The position numbers and the translations under genes were made by a program. A stretch of 64,000 nt of DNA, taken from assembly GCA_045535205.1 (NCBI GenBank), contig JAZSLF010000097.1, positions 1 through 64,000 of the forward strand. Direction: 5' to 3'. The notes under the pieces are model-generated. The model did no database searches. It worked only from the letters and a program-made list of their open reading frames with translations, and was not told the DNA's origin. Below are positions 7,612 to 16,585 of this stretch, piece after piece (position 1 is the first letter of the stretch; each line of letters starts with the position of its first letter). Origin of the DNA: RUG14199 sp045535205 (GTDB lineage: Bacteria > Bacillota > Clostridia > Oscillospirales > CAG-272).

Positions 7612-8937
7612 TTATTTTTTGAGTTCAAATTCTTCGCCGAACTTGAGTGTCTGGTTGCCGTTTTCCCAAAGACTCTTGTGGTACTCGTATGTTTCAGCGG
7701 GAACCTCTTCATGAGGAAGGGAAGTACGGGGCAGAAGCTGATCGCCTGCAACCTCAGGTGTTGTACAAGCGTGATCGTTTCTCCATGCGTCTCTTTCTTC
7801 AACGTTACGGAGATTGGGGATCTTGATGGGTACATTACCCTGAAGAACGGATCTGTAGCCGAGAATACCGCAGATACCCATATCAACTGCCTGATAAACG
7901 TCAATTGCATACTTGCCGTCAGGTCTGCCGAGGATTTTTTCTATAAAGAAGTGTGTTGCATAAAAGTCAGAACCGCCATGTGTGCCGAATTCTTTAGCCT
8001 TTTCGGGTGCTATCGGAGGTTCGGGATAATAGTCCTCCCATTCACCTACGCAGTACTCCTTGCTTTCCTTGTAAACGTGCATAAGCTGTTCTGTGTAAGT
8101 AGCTTTAATGCCGTTTCCCTCGATCTCTCTTTCTTTATCGGGGAAACGGGCAGCTTCCATCATACCCTTCTGACCGTAGATCATGTAAGTATAACTTGAG
8201 GGTTCACGCTTGAGGTCACCGTGAACACTTCGTGCAATAGCACCGTTGTCAAGAGTGATCATCTCTATGCCTGCACCTCTTAAAATTGCAGTCTTTTTGT
8301 AATCCTGCATAAGAGGAGCTTCAAATCCGACTACCTGAACGGGACGTCTGCCTGTAATCGTAAGCATGGGGCCTATGGAGTGTGTGCAATAGAAGGTAGC
8401 ATACATTCTGTTTCTCCAATGGTCAGGCTCACCGTAGGTGATCTGAGGCCAGATGGAAGTACAGTCGTGAATGTATTCGCCTTCAATATACATAACCTCG
8501 CCTATTTCGCCTTTTTCATAACGCATCTGCATTTCAAAAGCATGACGCATATAACAGTAGTTTTCAGCGTATGCATATACCATTCCTGTTTCTTCAACAG
8601 TTTCAATAAGCTCAACAGCCTGAGCCATTGTTTCACAGGGAAGCACCTCAGTCATTACGTGAAGACCGAGTTTCATACAACGGATCGCATATGTCGCATG
8701 CTCAGTTGCATAATTTGCAAGTACGACAGCATCCATGTCATGCTTTATAAACTCTTCAAAATCTGTATAAAGAGCAACGTTAATTCCTTTTTCTTCAGCT
8801 TCTTTTTTTACACGTTCAAGGAGAGGCTCATATTTATCGCATACAGCGACAAGCTCAGCATCATCATGATTAAGAAGCACATTGATCATTGTATGTCCAC
8901 GGTAACCGCCGAACACACCAATTTTAAGTTTCGCCAT
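7612..8937 (-). CDS. Gfo/Idh/MocA-family protein with EVLP in place of EKP
   Basis: This 441-residue protein has an N-terminal NAD(P)-binding Rossmann domain (GVFGGYRGHT near residues 7-16) and a C-terminal alpha/beta domain containing the typical GEIGEVMYIEGEY strand. Family members are mostly NAD(P)-dependent sugar oxidoreductases, and some are NAD-using GH109 glycosidases. The usual EKP motif, whose lysine is catalytic in the dehydrogenases, here reads EVLP (LHVMTEVLPCETM). GH109 and some non-dehydrogenase members also carry EVxP forms, so simple dehydrogenase activity should not be assumed. AAAGGA precedes the ATG. It is monocistronic, with its own promoter and terminator, so context does not reveal the substrate. 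Confidence 0.8.
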   Translation of the reverse strand: MAKLKIGVFGGYRGHTMINVLLNHDDAELVAVCDKYEPLLERVKKEAEEKGINVALYTDFEEFIKHDMDAVVLANYATEHATYAIRCMKLGLHVMTEVLPCETMAQAVELIETVEETGMVYAYAENYCYMRHAFEMQMRYEKGEIGEVMYIEGEYIHDCTSIWPQITYGEPDHWRNRMYATFYCTHSIGPMLTITGRRPVQVVGFEAPLMQDYKKTAILRGAGIEMITLDNGAIARSVHGDLKREPSSYTYMIYGQKGMMEAARFPDKEREIEGNGIKATYTEQLMHVYKESKEYCVGEWEDYYPEPPIAPEKAKEFGTHGGSDFYATHFFIEKILGRPDGKYAIDVYQAVDMGICGILGYRSVLQGNVPIKIPNLRNVEERDAWRNDHACTTPEVAGDQLLPRTSLPHEEVPAETYEYHKSLWENGNQTLKFGEEFELKK

Positions 8938-8982
8938 AACAGGTTCCTTTCGGGTTTAAACTATAAATAACATGCTATATTA

Positions 8983-9011
8983 ATTATACTAAATTAGACC
9001 GTATTCTTCAA
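8983..9011 (-). promoter_or_regulatory. Sigma-A promoter of the Gfo/Idh/MocA gene
   Basis: On the minus strand TTGAAG (9011-9006) and a perfect TATAAT (8988-8983) are separated by 17 bases. Confidence 0.65.
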
Positions 9012-9073
9012 TGTGCACAACATACAAAATACAGAGAATAATTTATGCAATTTTAATAATTATTGTTTTATAC

Positions 9074-9102
9074 TTTACTATTTAATAATTTTGTACTATA
9101 AT
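9074..9102 (+). promoter_or_regulatory. Sigma-A promoter of alr
   Basis: TTTACT (9074-9079), a 17-base spacer and a perfect TATAAT (9097-9102) lie about 40 bases before the start codon of the racemase. Confidence 0.65.
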
Positions 9103-9143
9103 ATGTAGTAATGATATTGAAGTAATAAGCATTGAGGTTTTTT

Positions 9144-10310
9144 ATGATAAATACTGATTTAAGCATATGGGCTGAAATCGATATTGATGCAATTGAGAAT
9201 AATTTCAGACTTCTTTCGGAATTTCAAGGCAATAATATTTTAAAGCTCGCTGTATTAAAAGCAGATGCCTACGGACACGGTGCGTCTTATCTTGCGAAGA
9301 TTCTTGAGCCAAAGGTAGATTTTTTTGGAGTTGCACGGATAGAAGAAGCGATAGAGCTTCGGCGTGCAGGGGTTAAAACAAAGATACTGATACTCGGACA
9401 TACTCCTGTTACACGCTATGACTCACTTATCGACCACGGTATTATACCGACAGTATATAATATAAGCGAGGCGGAGAGCTTAAATGAAATATCCTTAAAG
9501 AAGGGAACAGTATCTCCGATACATATTGCCGTCGATACCGGAATGTCAAGAATAGGTTTTTCCCTTACACCTGAAAGTATTGAAAGCATCAAAGCAATCA
9601 ATGCTTATGACAATGTGAATATTGAAGGCATATTCAGCCATCTTGCCAACGCAGACGATCTTGTTGACGTAAGCTTTACCGAAAAACAACGTGAAGGGTT
9701 TGCTTCATTTGTTTCCGATCTAAGTAATAACGGAATTGAAATACCGATAAAGCATTTGTACAACAGTGCAGGGATCTGCAGCCTGAGTGCTGATTTTGAT
9801 ATGATACGAATGGGGATATGTCTCTACGGTAATTTACCCGATGAAGCTTTTAACGTAAAAGGTATCGGCAGGCTTACCCCGGTCATGTCTCTGTATTCTA
9901 AGGTAATACACTTGCATGAAATTCAGAAAGGTACACCGGTAGGTTACAACTGTACTTTTGTTGCAGATAAGAACATTAGAGTTGCAACTGTTTCCGCAGG
10001 CTATGCAGACGGTTATCCCAGACTTTTATCAAATAACGGTTCAGTTATCATTAATGGAAAAAAAGCACGTATCATAGGCAGGATATGCATGGATCAGCTT
10101 ATGTGCGACGTTACCGATATTGACAATGTAAAGGTCGGAACAACTGTTACCTTGTTCGGTAAAGACGGTGACGTAGAAATATCCGCACTTGATGTCGGAA
10201 AGGCAGCAGGAACAAATTCCTATGAAATTCTCTGCGGTATTTCCAAAAGAGTTCCGAGGGTATATGTTGACCGAAGCGGTATACGTCATATTCACTATGG
10301 AATAAACTGA
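9144..10310 (+). CDS. alr: Alanine racemase
   Basis: PLP-dependent fold-type III racemase making D-alanine for peptidoglycan; 388 residues, normal for the family. The PLP-binding lysine is K39 in LKADAYGHGA, the second-base tyrosine lies in VGYNCTF near residue 268, and the ICMDQLMCDVT block is conserved. I chose the ATG at 9144, six bases after GAGG; an in-frame TTG at 9132 lies upstream of that site. In spore formers alr can also act on the alanine germination response, but nothing here shows that. Confidence 0.95.
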   Translation: MINTDLSIWAEIDIDAIENNFRLLSEFQGNNILKLAVLKADAYGHGASYLAKILEPKVDFFGVARIEEAIELRRAGVKTKILILGHTPVTRYDSLIDHGIIPTVYNISEAESLNEISLKKGTVSPIHIAVDTGMSRIGFSLTPESIESIKAINAYDNVNIEGIFSHLANADDLVDVSFTEKQREGFASFVSDLSNNGIEIPIKHLYNSAGICSLSADFDMIRMGICLYGNLPDEAFNVKGIGRLTPVMSLYSKVIHLHEIQKGTPVGYNCTFVADKNIRVATVSAGYADGYPRLLSNNGSVIINGKKARIIGRICMDQLMCDVTDIDNVKVGTTVTLFGKDGDVEISALDVGKAAGTNSYEILCGISKRVPRVYVDRSGIRHIHYGIN

Positions 10311-10322
10311 TAATATCAAAAA

Positions 10323-10351
10323 TAATGCCCCCGATTTTTTCGGGGGCATTA
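10323..10351. terminator. Bidirectional terminator between alr and the TRAP permease
   Basis: An 11-bp perfect stem TAATGCCCCCG/CGGGGGCATTA with a T-rich loop separates the two convergent genes. Confidence 0.85.
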
Positions 10352-10361
10352 TCAGTCTGCA

Positions 10362-12503
10362 TTATGCCGTTTTTTCTTTATTCTTTTTGTGAGTAAGCTT
10401 TTGAATAATGAAGATACCGCCTACGACTGCTACACCGATAAGGTCTGTCTGCCAACCGGGAATAATGAGACAAAGACCGCCGGCTGCGATAAGTATTCTG
10501 AATATTACGTTAAGCCTTCCTTCAAGGTAACCCTCAAGGGCAGACGATACGCCGCACATACCGATACAAGAGGAGATGAATATCAGAATAATATCAAATA
10601 TGCTTACATCTCCGATGAACAGCATTGCGGGATTGTACACGAATATATACGGAATAATAAATGCCGCAATAGCAAGCTTCGAAGCATTAATACCTGTTTT
10701 CATAGGATTTGATTTTGCAATTGCACTGCCCGCATAAGCCGCAAGAGCAACGGGAGGAGTGATGTCTGCAACTATTCCGAAGTAGAATACAAACATATAC
10801 GCCGCAATAGGATCAATGTTGAGATTAATAAGAATGGGAGCACAGGTAGTGGCCATAATTACAAAGTTTGCAGTTGTGGGTACGCCCATGCCGAGAATGA
10901 TACAGGTAATCATTGTAAGGAACAGAGCAAGGAACATTGAATGTTCAGCAACTCCGCCTATAGTGGTGTTAAGAAGATTTGCAACACCTGTCTTTGTAAC
11001 AACACCTGCAATTATACCCGCAACACCGCAAGCAATAGCAACTGAAATACAGCTCTTTGCACCGTCTGATAAAGCCTTAAAGAATGTTCCTATATCCATG
11101 GAATCATTCTTTTCGATCTGACATACCGCTACAATAATAAGAGCAGTTGTAAGTGCAATAAATTTTGTGGGTACGGATGTCATTCCGAAAATGAACGCAC
11201 CTGCAGTACCGAGTGCTATAGCAACAAGCTTGATTGTAAGTGTAAGAGCGTTCTTACTTCTCTTAACTGAGGATACCGCCATTGCTGCAATTATGGAGAG
11301 AAATGCAGAAACAGCAAGAGCCTGAGTAACTATAACAAGAACGATGAGAACTATAAGGGGTATGAGAAGGAAGCCGTAGTTTTTAAGAAGGGGAAAGAGC
11401 TTTGGAAGTTCTTCCTTGCTGAGTCCTTTAAGGCCGAGCTTTTTAGCTTCAAGGTGTACGCTGATAAATATACCGCCGAAATACAAAATTGCGGGAAGTA
11501 TAGCAAGCAGAGCAACTCTGCCGTAACTTATACCCATATATTCAGCCATAAGGAACGCCGCAGCACCCATAATAGGAGGCATTATCTGACCGCCCGTAGA
11601 AGCTGCCGCCTCAACTGCACCGGCAAATTCAGGCTTGTATCCGGTCTTTTTCATAAGAGGAATGGTAACGGAGCCCGTAGTAACGGTATTGGCAACTGAG
11701 GAGCCGGAAACCATGCCGCAGAGTGCCGATGAAATAACGGCAACCTTTGCAGGACCGCCGACGGAACCGCCGGCAACGGAGTTAGCAAGCTGAATAAATA
11801 CCTGAGAAATACCTGTAACTTCAAGGAATGTACCGAAAAGCACAAACAAAACAATGTATGTAGAGCATACGTTGATCGGTGTTCCGAGAATACCTGTATC
11901 TGTGTAAAAAAGATTATATACTATAGTTTTCAGATTAATAGAACCCAGAGTATTAAACTGGAAATAGAAGTAATATGCGATAAACGCACCTGCAACCACC
12001 ATGATAGGAACGCCTACAACTCGTCTGCAGGCTTCAAACAGTACAACGGTGCTTACGATACCGAGAATGATTTCAAGAGTTGTGAGAGATCCTGCACGGT
12101 TAACTATATCCTGGAATTTAATTACGTAGTAGAAAAATCCTGCAGAACCTGCAAGAGCAAGTATAATATCATATACGGGAATATGATTTGCTTTTAAAGG
12201 CTTGTCCTTTCTGATAGGGAAGACCATAAAAGCAAGAAGAATAATAAAGCCTACGAATGAAGCCTTTCTCGCTCGGTTATCCCATGTAGAAAAGAGATTC
12301 ATATAAAGGGTATATACTGAAAACAGAGCAAGTATTATTTTTGTGACCGTTGCAGGTACGCCGGTATAGATTCTGACGTTTGACTCACGGTCGTATTTTT
12401 TCATTATAGCATCGACGTCTGTCTGAACGGAGCTTGCAGCTTCAGCACTTTCGTTTACCGCTGAAGTGTTTACGCTTTCGTCGTTTATGGATTTTTTTGA
12501 CAA
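10362..12503 (-). CDS. TRAP transporter fused permease (DctQM-type, TAXI class)
   Basis: This 713-residue integral membrane protein joins the small 4-helix subunit (roughly residues 45-200) to the large 12-helix DctM-like transport subunit, as is typical of TAXI-type TRAP systems. DctM marks include GGQIMPPIMGAAAFLMAEY and the later GMGVPTTANFVIMA and ADITPPVALAAY blocks. It should import an organic acid using an ion gradient with the binding protein encoded just upstream. The start is a TTG at 12503: AAAGGAG lies eight to ten bases before it and no ATG fits. The first 45 residues are hydrophilic and cytosolic. Confidence 0.92.
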   Translation of the reverse strand: MSKKSINDESVNTSAVNESAEAASSVQTDVDAIMKKYDRESNVRIYTGVPATVTKIILALFSVYTLYMNLFSTWDNRARKASFVGFIILLAFMVFPIRKDKPLKANHIPVYDIILALAGSAGFFYYVIKFQDIVNRAGSLTTLEIILGIVSTVVLFEACRRVVGVPIMVVAGAFIAYYFYFQFNTLGSINLKTIVYNLFYTDTGILGTPINVCSTYIVLFVLFGTFLEVTGISQVFIQLANSVAGGSVGGPAKVAVISSALCGMVSGSSVANTVTTGSVTIPLMKKTGYKPEFAGAVEAAASTGGQIMPPIMGAAAFLMAEYMGISYGRVALLAILPAILYFGGIFISVHLEAKKLGLKGLSKEELPKLFPLLKNYGFLLIPLIVLIVLVIVTQALAVSAFLSIIAAMAVSSVKRSKNALTLTIKLVAIALGTAGAFIFGMTSVPTKFIALTTALIIVAVCQIEKNDSMDIGTFFKALSDGAKSCISVAIACGVAGIIAGVVTKTGVANLLNTTIGGVAEHSMFLALFLTMITCIILGMGVPTTANFVIMATTCAPILINLNIDPIAAYMFVFYFGIVADITPPVALAAYAGSAIAKSNPMKTGINASKLAIAAFIIPYIFVYNPAMLFIGDVSIFDIILIFISSCIGMCGVSSALEGYLEGRLNVIFRILIAAGGLCLIIPGWQTDLIGVAVVGGIFIIQKLTHKKNKEKTA

Positions 12504-12540
12504 TTTTGTTTCTCCTTTACAATGGATTTACTTATACTAA

Positions 12541-12595
12541 TTACCGCAGAGACATTAGATCCTAAGGGAGAAACAAGATCTTGTCTCTGCGGTAA
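12541..12595. promoter_or_regulatory. Long stem-loop between TAXI binding-protein and permease genes
   Basis: A perfect 14-bp inverted repeat, TTACCGCAGAGACA at 12541-12554 and its complement at 12582-12595, continues inward with AGATC/GATCT after a small bulge. It lies in the 123-base gap between the two transporter genes, and there is no T tract on the minus strand. I read it as an mRNA stabiliser or attenuator that lets the binding protein be made in excess over the permease; this is an inference. Confidence 0.6.
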
Positions 12596-12626
12596 TAAAT
12601 TTAACTGTATGAAGCTCAGATTAACA

Positions 12627-13574
12627 TCAGTCTACGTTAACACCGATCTCAGCGTAATATTTAGCTGCACCTGCGTGGAGGGGAACACCGCCGAGGTCGC
12701 TGGTTGCATATTCTGTATCAATGAAGGATGCCTTGTCGTGTGTAATGGAATCTTTATTTTCAAAGATAGCCTTTGTGAGCTCATAAACTGCATCTTCGCT
12801 GAGGTTATTGGATACGATGATAGTAGCCTTTATAGCAACAGTCTGAATATCCTCATCAATGCCGTTATATGTACCGCCTGCAATAGTTCTTGCTGCATAG
12901 AAGGGGTAATCTCTCTGAAGAATAGCTATATGCTCATCATCAATACCGAGAAGGTTGATCTCATTTGTTGTTGCAAGGTCAACGATTGCTGTTGTGGGGT
13001 CGCCTGCTGTACAGAAGAAAGCGTCGATCTTTCCGTTCTTGAGAGCATCTGCAGAGTCACCGAAGCTCATATTTGTGGGCTTGATGTCTTCAAATGTAAT
13101 GCCGTAAGCAGCAAGTATCTGCTTTGCGTTAAATTCAACGCCGCTTCCTGCATCGCCTACTGAAACAGTTTTGCCCTTGAGATCTTCAATGCTTGTAATA
13201 TCAGCAGTTGAGATGATCTGACATGTTTCGGGATACATGGCAGCTACAACAGAGAAGGACTTAATAGCACCCTGTTCTGAGAAAAGGTCTGTGCCTGTAT
13301 AAGCGTAAGACATTACGTCATTCTGAACGAATGCCATGTTAGCTTCGCCGTTGTTGATAGAAAGAATGTTGGCTTTGGAGCCTCCGGAGGTCTGTGCTGT
13401 AACTGTAAGATTTTCAGATACATTGTTTACAGTTGTAGCAATAACTCCGCCGTAGGCATAGTATGTGCCCTGTTCACCGCCGGTAACGAAAAGAAGCTTT
13501 GTGCTGCTGTTTGAACAAGCTACAAGCCCTGTGCACATAATAGCTACCAGTATTAAGCAAATAATTTTTTTCAT
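12627..13574 (-). CDS. TAXI-family TRAP substrate-binding lipoprotein
   Basis: This 315-residue protein has a signal peptide ending in the lipobox VACS, so the mature protein is expected to be lipid-anchored at the outer face of the membrane. The start of the mature part, FVTGGEQGTYYAYGGVIA, and the later GDAGSGVEFNAKQIL block are typical of TAXI solute-binding proteins (NMT1-like fold). Known or proposed ligands are dicarboxylates and amino acids such as glutamate; the ligand here is not clear. AAGGAG lies eight bases before the ATG. It forms an operon with the permease downstream. Confidence 0.92.
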   Translation of the reverse strand: MKKIICLILVAIMCTGLVACSNSSTKLLFVTGGEQGTYYAYGGVIATTVNNVSENLTVTAQTSGGSKANILSINNGEANMAFVQNDVMSYAYTGTDLFSEQGAIKSFSVVAAMYPETCQIISTADITSIEDLKGKTVSVGDAGSGVEFNAKQILAAYGITFEDIKPTNMSFGDSADALKNGKIDAFFCTAGDPTTAIVDLATTNEINLLGIDDEHIAILQRDYPFYAARTIAGGTYNGIDEDIQTVAIKATIIVSNNLSEDAVYELTKAIFENKDSITHDKASFIDTEYATSDLGGVPLHAGAAKYYAEIGVNVD

Positions 13575-13606
13575 GATATATCTCCTTGTTAAAATAAATT
13601 TAACTT

Positions 13607-13635
13607 ATTTTAGCACAATAAAGTGCTTAAATCAA
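13607..13635 (-). promoter_or_regulatory. Promoter with palindromic spacer before the TAXI operon
   Basis: On the minus strand TTGATT (13635-13630) and TAAAAT (13612-13607) stand 17 bases apart. The spacer contains the inverted repeat AGCAC-TTTATT-GTGCT, which looks like an operator covering the promoter. Confidence 0.55.
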
Positions 13636-13736
13636 GGTTTTTTTGAAAAAATATAAGCTTTTGTTGTAAAAACATACAAATTAGAGTCAAAATAGCAGAA
13701 AATAATAAATAATTATCACAAATTATGGATAATTTA

Positions 13737-15020
13737 TCATTCACCTCGTTTTAAAAGCTCAATTATTGCATCCGCTTTAGCAGACCAACTGTTAACCATC
13801 GCTTCGTCATTGAGTTTTGCTATGTATGCTGTGTCGCTGCTGAGCTGTTTTGCCTTATCAAGTAATTCAATAAACTGCTCATGACTGTGTGCTATCATAG
13901 GTGTTTCATATTTCATGCATTCATTCATAGCAGTTGTTACGATAGGCTTTTCGAGTGCCATATATTCAAAAAGCTTCAGCGGAGACGTTGCCTTTGTTAT
14001 ATCATTAATAACGAAGGGAATAGTTAAAACATCGATTTTTGATGCATAATATTTTAGAACTTTATAGTCCTTTGAGCCGAGAAAATGAACATTCGGCAAG
14101 GATAGAATTCCGGAAGCGTCAAGAGAGTCGTCATATCTTATGCCAAACAATACTACAGAGTATTCATTGGTATCATTGATAGCTTTTATGAGGTCATAGT
14201 CTACCCATTTTGCCATCGCACCGTAATAGCCGACGGTTGTTTTGCTTCCGGAGATAATTTCAGAAAACTCTGCTTCAAATTCTATAGGCTTAGACAAGTC
14301 TTTAAAGAAATCATAATCTACACCGTTAGTTGAAAAGGCGAGATTTTTATCACCTCTTTTATTTACAACATCATCTCTGAGCAGATCTGCAGTAACAACA
14401 ACGTATACGTTGTCGGTATCCGTCATAGCAAAATCATATTTATCCTTGATATTTACAGGTAACTCCTTTGTACCTGCAAGCTGCGGATTTATATCATCAA
14501 TATATTCATATAGCAGCTTATAGCCCTTGCTTATGAATTCTTTTACGTAGGAAAGCTTCATTGTCCAATCCGTAGAATAAAACTGGAGATATTTTGGCTT
14601 GTCGGAGCTGTCCGTTCGGGAAAGCAAAAGCTCAGTGATTTTTTTGTTATTGAAATTAACAAGATACAAATTGTCGGATAACTTCTCGATGGCCTTGACA
14701 TCGTCCGTCATAGATGTGACCTCATAAAAAACAAGACATCGTTTTTTTGAAAGATTAAGAGATATGTGCTGAGGACGCTGAAACAAAGGAACGTTCCAAC
14801 CGAAAGAGCTTCTCCAAATCAAAATCCTGTCAAAGCCGGAATTCAAAGCATTGTCAATGAGCTCTTCGTAATGTTTTTTGTTTTTTGAAAAATCCATGCG
14901 GTACGCAAGCCCCATGTGTTTCTTGAACATGGTTTTAATATATCGCACCACTTTTGAAACTGCAATTTTGAAGCCGTCTTTTTTAAAAACGGAAATTACC
15001 TTTGATATTTTTTCTTTCAT
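13737..15020 (-). CDS. TuaH-like glycosyltransferase, paralogue 1
   Basis: This 427-residue predicted cytosolic or membrane-associated glycosyltransferase has a GT-B-like layout. The N-terminal part has WRSSFGWNVPLFQRPQH, typical of TuaH-like sequences (teichuronic acid genes), then a YEYIDDINPQLAG block. The C-terminal half has TVGYYGAMAKWVDYDLI and the nucleotide-sugar-binding region KATSPLKLFEYMALEKPIVTT, with the glutamate of the GT-B E-x7-E region present. No signal peptide is seen. GAGG precedes the ATG. It lies 68 bases downstream of its paralogue and is probably co-transcribed. Donor and acceptor are unknown. Confidence 0.75.
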   Translation of the reverse strand: MKEKISKVISVFKKDGFKIAVSKVVRYIKTMFKKHMGLAYRMDFSKNKKHYEELIDNALNSGFDRILIWRSSFGWNVPLFQRPQHISLNLSKKRCLVFYEVTSMTDDVKAIEKLSDNLYLVNFNNKKITELLLSRTDSSDKPKYLQFYSTDWTMKLSYVKEFISKGYKLLYEYIDDINPQLAGTKELPVNIKDKYDFAMTDTDNVYVVVTADLLRDDVVNKRGDKNLAFSTNGVDYDFFKDLSKPIEFEAEFSEIISGSKTTVGYYGAMAKWVDYDLIKAINDTNEYSVVLFGIRYDDSLDASGILSLPNVHFLGSKDYKVLKYYASKIDVLTIPFVINDITKATSPLKLFEYMALEKPIVTTAMNECMKYETPMIAHSHEQFIELLDKAKQLSSDTAYIAKLNDEAMVNSWSAKADAIIELLKRGE

Positions 15021-15088
15021 TTTTAAACCTCGGTATTTTACATATGACTCTTATATAATTAAAGAGAATTAATGCTCTTGCCTGTATA

Positions 15089-16240
15089 TCAACCAATAGC
15101 AAAATCAAGTAACTCCTTACATTTTGAATGCCATGTGTTTTCAAGAGCTTCTTTTTTCAAAAGCTTTTTGTATTCTTCGTTATCAGAAAGCTCTACGGCT
15201 TTATCTAACATTCTTATAAACTCATCATGATTTGAAGCACAAAGGACAGAAGAGTATTTTTTACACTCTGTAAGCTCCGTTGTGACGATGGGCTTTTCAG
15301 CCGCCATGTATTCAAATAGCTTTACGGGAGAAGTTGAAGCGGTCAATTCATTACAAATAAAAGGAATGATACATACATCGAAGTGAGCTGCATAAGAGGG
15401 GAGTACGGCATAATCTTTTTTCCCTAAGAAATATATGTTCTCGTTTGTACCGAGACCGCTTCGTTCAAACGTCCCGTCATAGCTGATGCCGAGAAGGACA
15501 ACTCTGTATCTGCCTGTATTTGCTATAGCTTGAAGCAGACCGTAATCCATCCATTCCGCAACAGCACCGTAATATCCAACAGTTATCTTGTTGTCAGTAA
15601 AACGCATATCTACAGGTGTATCATGAGCAGCAGCCTTAAAATGCTCATAATCGCATCCGTTGGTAATAAGAACAGCCTCGGTTCTGTCTTTGATTCCATC
15701 AAACAGACGGGTTGCGGTACATACGGTTTTGATTTTGTTTTCCATCATATATTCATGCTTGGCTAACAGCTTTGAATAAACACGTTTTGAAGAAAGCGCA
15801 GGGTTTAAATCATCAACATATTCATATATTACATTGAAATCGTTTTTTTTGTACAAATCTATTATTTTAAGCGACGTTGGGTCTGTCGAGTATACTATTA
15901 AGAATTTATTTTTGGGAAGAGAAGTATCAACAGCAAGAATTTTTCTGTATATATCTAAATTTATAAGATACAAATTATCCTTTATCTTTTTATAAAACAG
16001 TCCGTTTGTGTAGCTGTCCTTTGTTGAATGATATAAAACAAGAGTTTTATCATCAAAAGAGGAAGCAATTTGCTGAGGTCTCTGCATCATTATGCCATTC
16101 CATCCGAATGTACTTTCAAGAACTACCAACCGTTCAAATTTTCCGAAATCAAAAAGGATGCTTTTATATTTCAGCTCTTTGTTTAAGGTCATTATGGGTA
16201 ACAATGTGCGTTTAATTTTATTCAGTATTCTGTTTATCAT
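15089..16240 (-). CDS. TuaH-like glycosyltransferase, paralogue 2
   Basis: This 383-residue paralogue of the following gene shares the same blocks: ESTFGWNGIMMQRPQQ, YEYVDDLNPALS, TVGYYGAVAEWMDYGLL and TASTSPVKLFEYMAAEKPIVTT. It lacks about 40 residues of the other protein's N-terminus. I chose the ATG at 16240, preceded by GGTG; a GTG nine bases upstream is possible. Two near-duplicate transferases without polymerase or flippase genes suggest they decorate a polymer made elsewhere, or the glycoproteins encoded next door; that is an inference. Confidence 0.75.
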   Translation of the reverse strand: MINRILNKIKRTLLPIMTLNKELKYKSILFDFGKFERLVVLESTFGWNGIMMQRPQQIASSFDDKTLVLYHSTKDSYTNGLFYKKIKDNLYLINLDIYRKILAVDTSLPKNKFLIVYSTDPTSLKIIDLYKKNDFNVIYEYVDDLNPALSSKRVYSKLLAKHEYMMENKIKTVCTATRLFDGIKDRTEAVLITNGCDYEHFKAAAHDTPVDMRFTDNKITVGYYGAVAEWMDYGLLQAIANTGRYRVVLLGISYDGTFERSGLGTNENIYFLGKKDYAVLPSYAAHFDVCIIPFICNELTASTSPVKLFEYMAAEKPIVTTELTECKKYSSVLCASNHDEFIRMLDKAVELSDNEEYKKLLKKEALENTWHSKCKELLDFAIG

Positions 16241-16307
16241 GTAAATCACCGTTCATATGTAAAGTAAAAGTACCGCAAATGAGTTGCTTTGCAATAACCC
16301 CTATCGT

Positions 16308-16336
16308 ATGATAACATAATTCTTTCAAAAAATCAA
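16308..16336 (-). promoter_or_regulatory. Promoter of the glycosyltransferase pair
   Basis: On the minus strand TTGATT (16336-16331), a 17-base spacer and TATCAT (16313-16308) lie about 70 bases before the start codon at 16240. In the rest of the 345-base divergent gap (16241-16585) I see only AT-rich sequence, the inverted repeat GGTGTT/AACACC near 16384-16412, and the plus-strand promoter listed separately. Confidence 0.55.
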
Positions 16337-16499
16337 CAAACTAATTTTACCCGTTAAATATTTTTGTGTTCAAAGACGGTCGGGTGTTTATAAAAAACGC
16401 AAACTCGAACACCAACAAAAGTTGTGAACAAAGTGCAAATTTTATCGAAACATAATAGCATTTGTTGATAATTAAATTTACATTAAATTAATATTTGTA

Positions 16500-16528
16500 T
16501 TGACAAATAAATATTATAAGTGTATAAT
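16500..16528 (+). promoter_or_regulatory. Consensus sigma-A promoter of the giant dockerin gene
   Basis: A perfect TTGACA (16500-16505) and a perfect TATAAT (16523-16528) are separated by exactly 17 bases, giving full sigma-A consensus and implying strong constitutive transcription of the 1880-residue protein. Confidence 0.85.
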
Positions 16529-16585
16529 TAAATTGTAATATCATTTTCCTGTGATATGATATAATACTTTGTAAAGGAGTCAGTT

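Noticed and set aside
7678..8199. 173-residue plus-strand open frame
   Set aside because: It is antisense to the Gfo/Idh/MocA gene and has no ribosome binding site.
12522..13163. Cysteine-rich 213-residue plus-strand open frame
   Set aside because: It is antisense to the TAXI binding-protein gene and its composition is that of a shadow frame.
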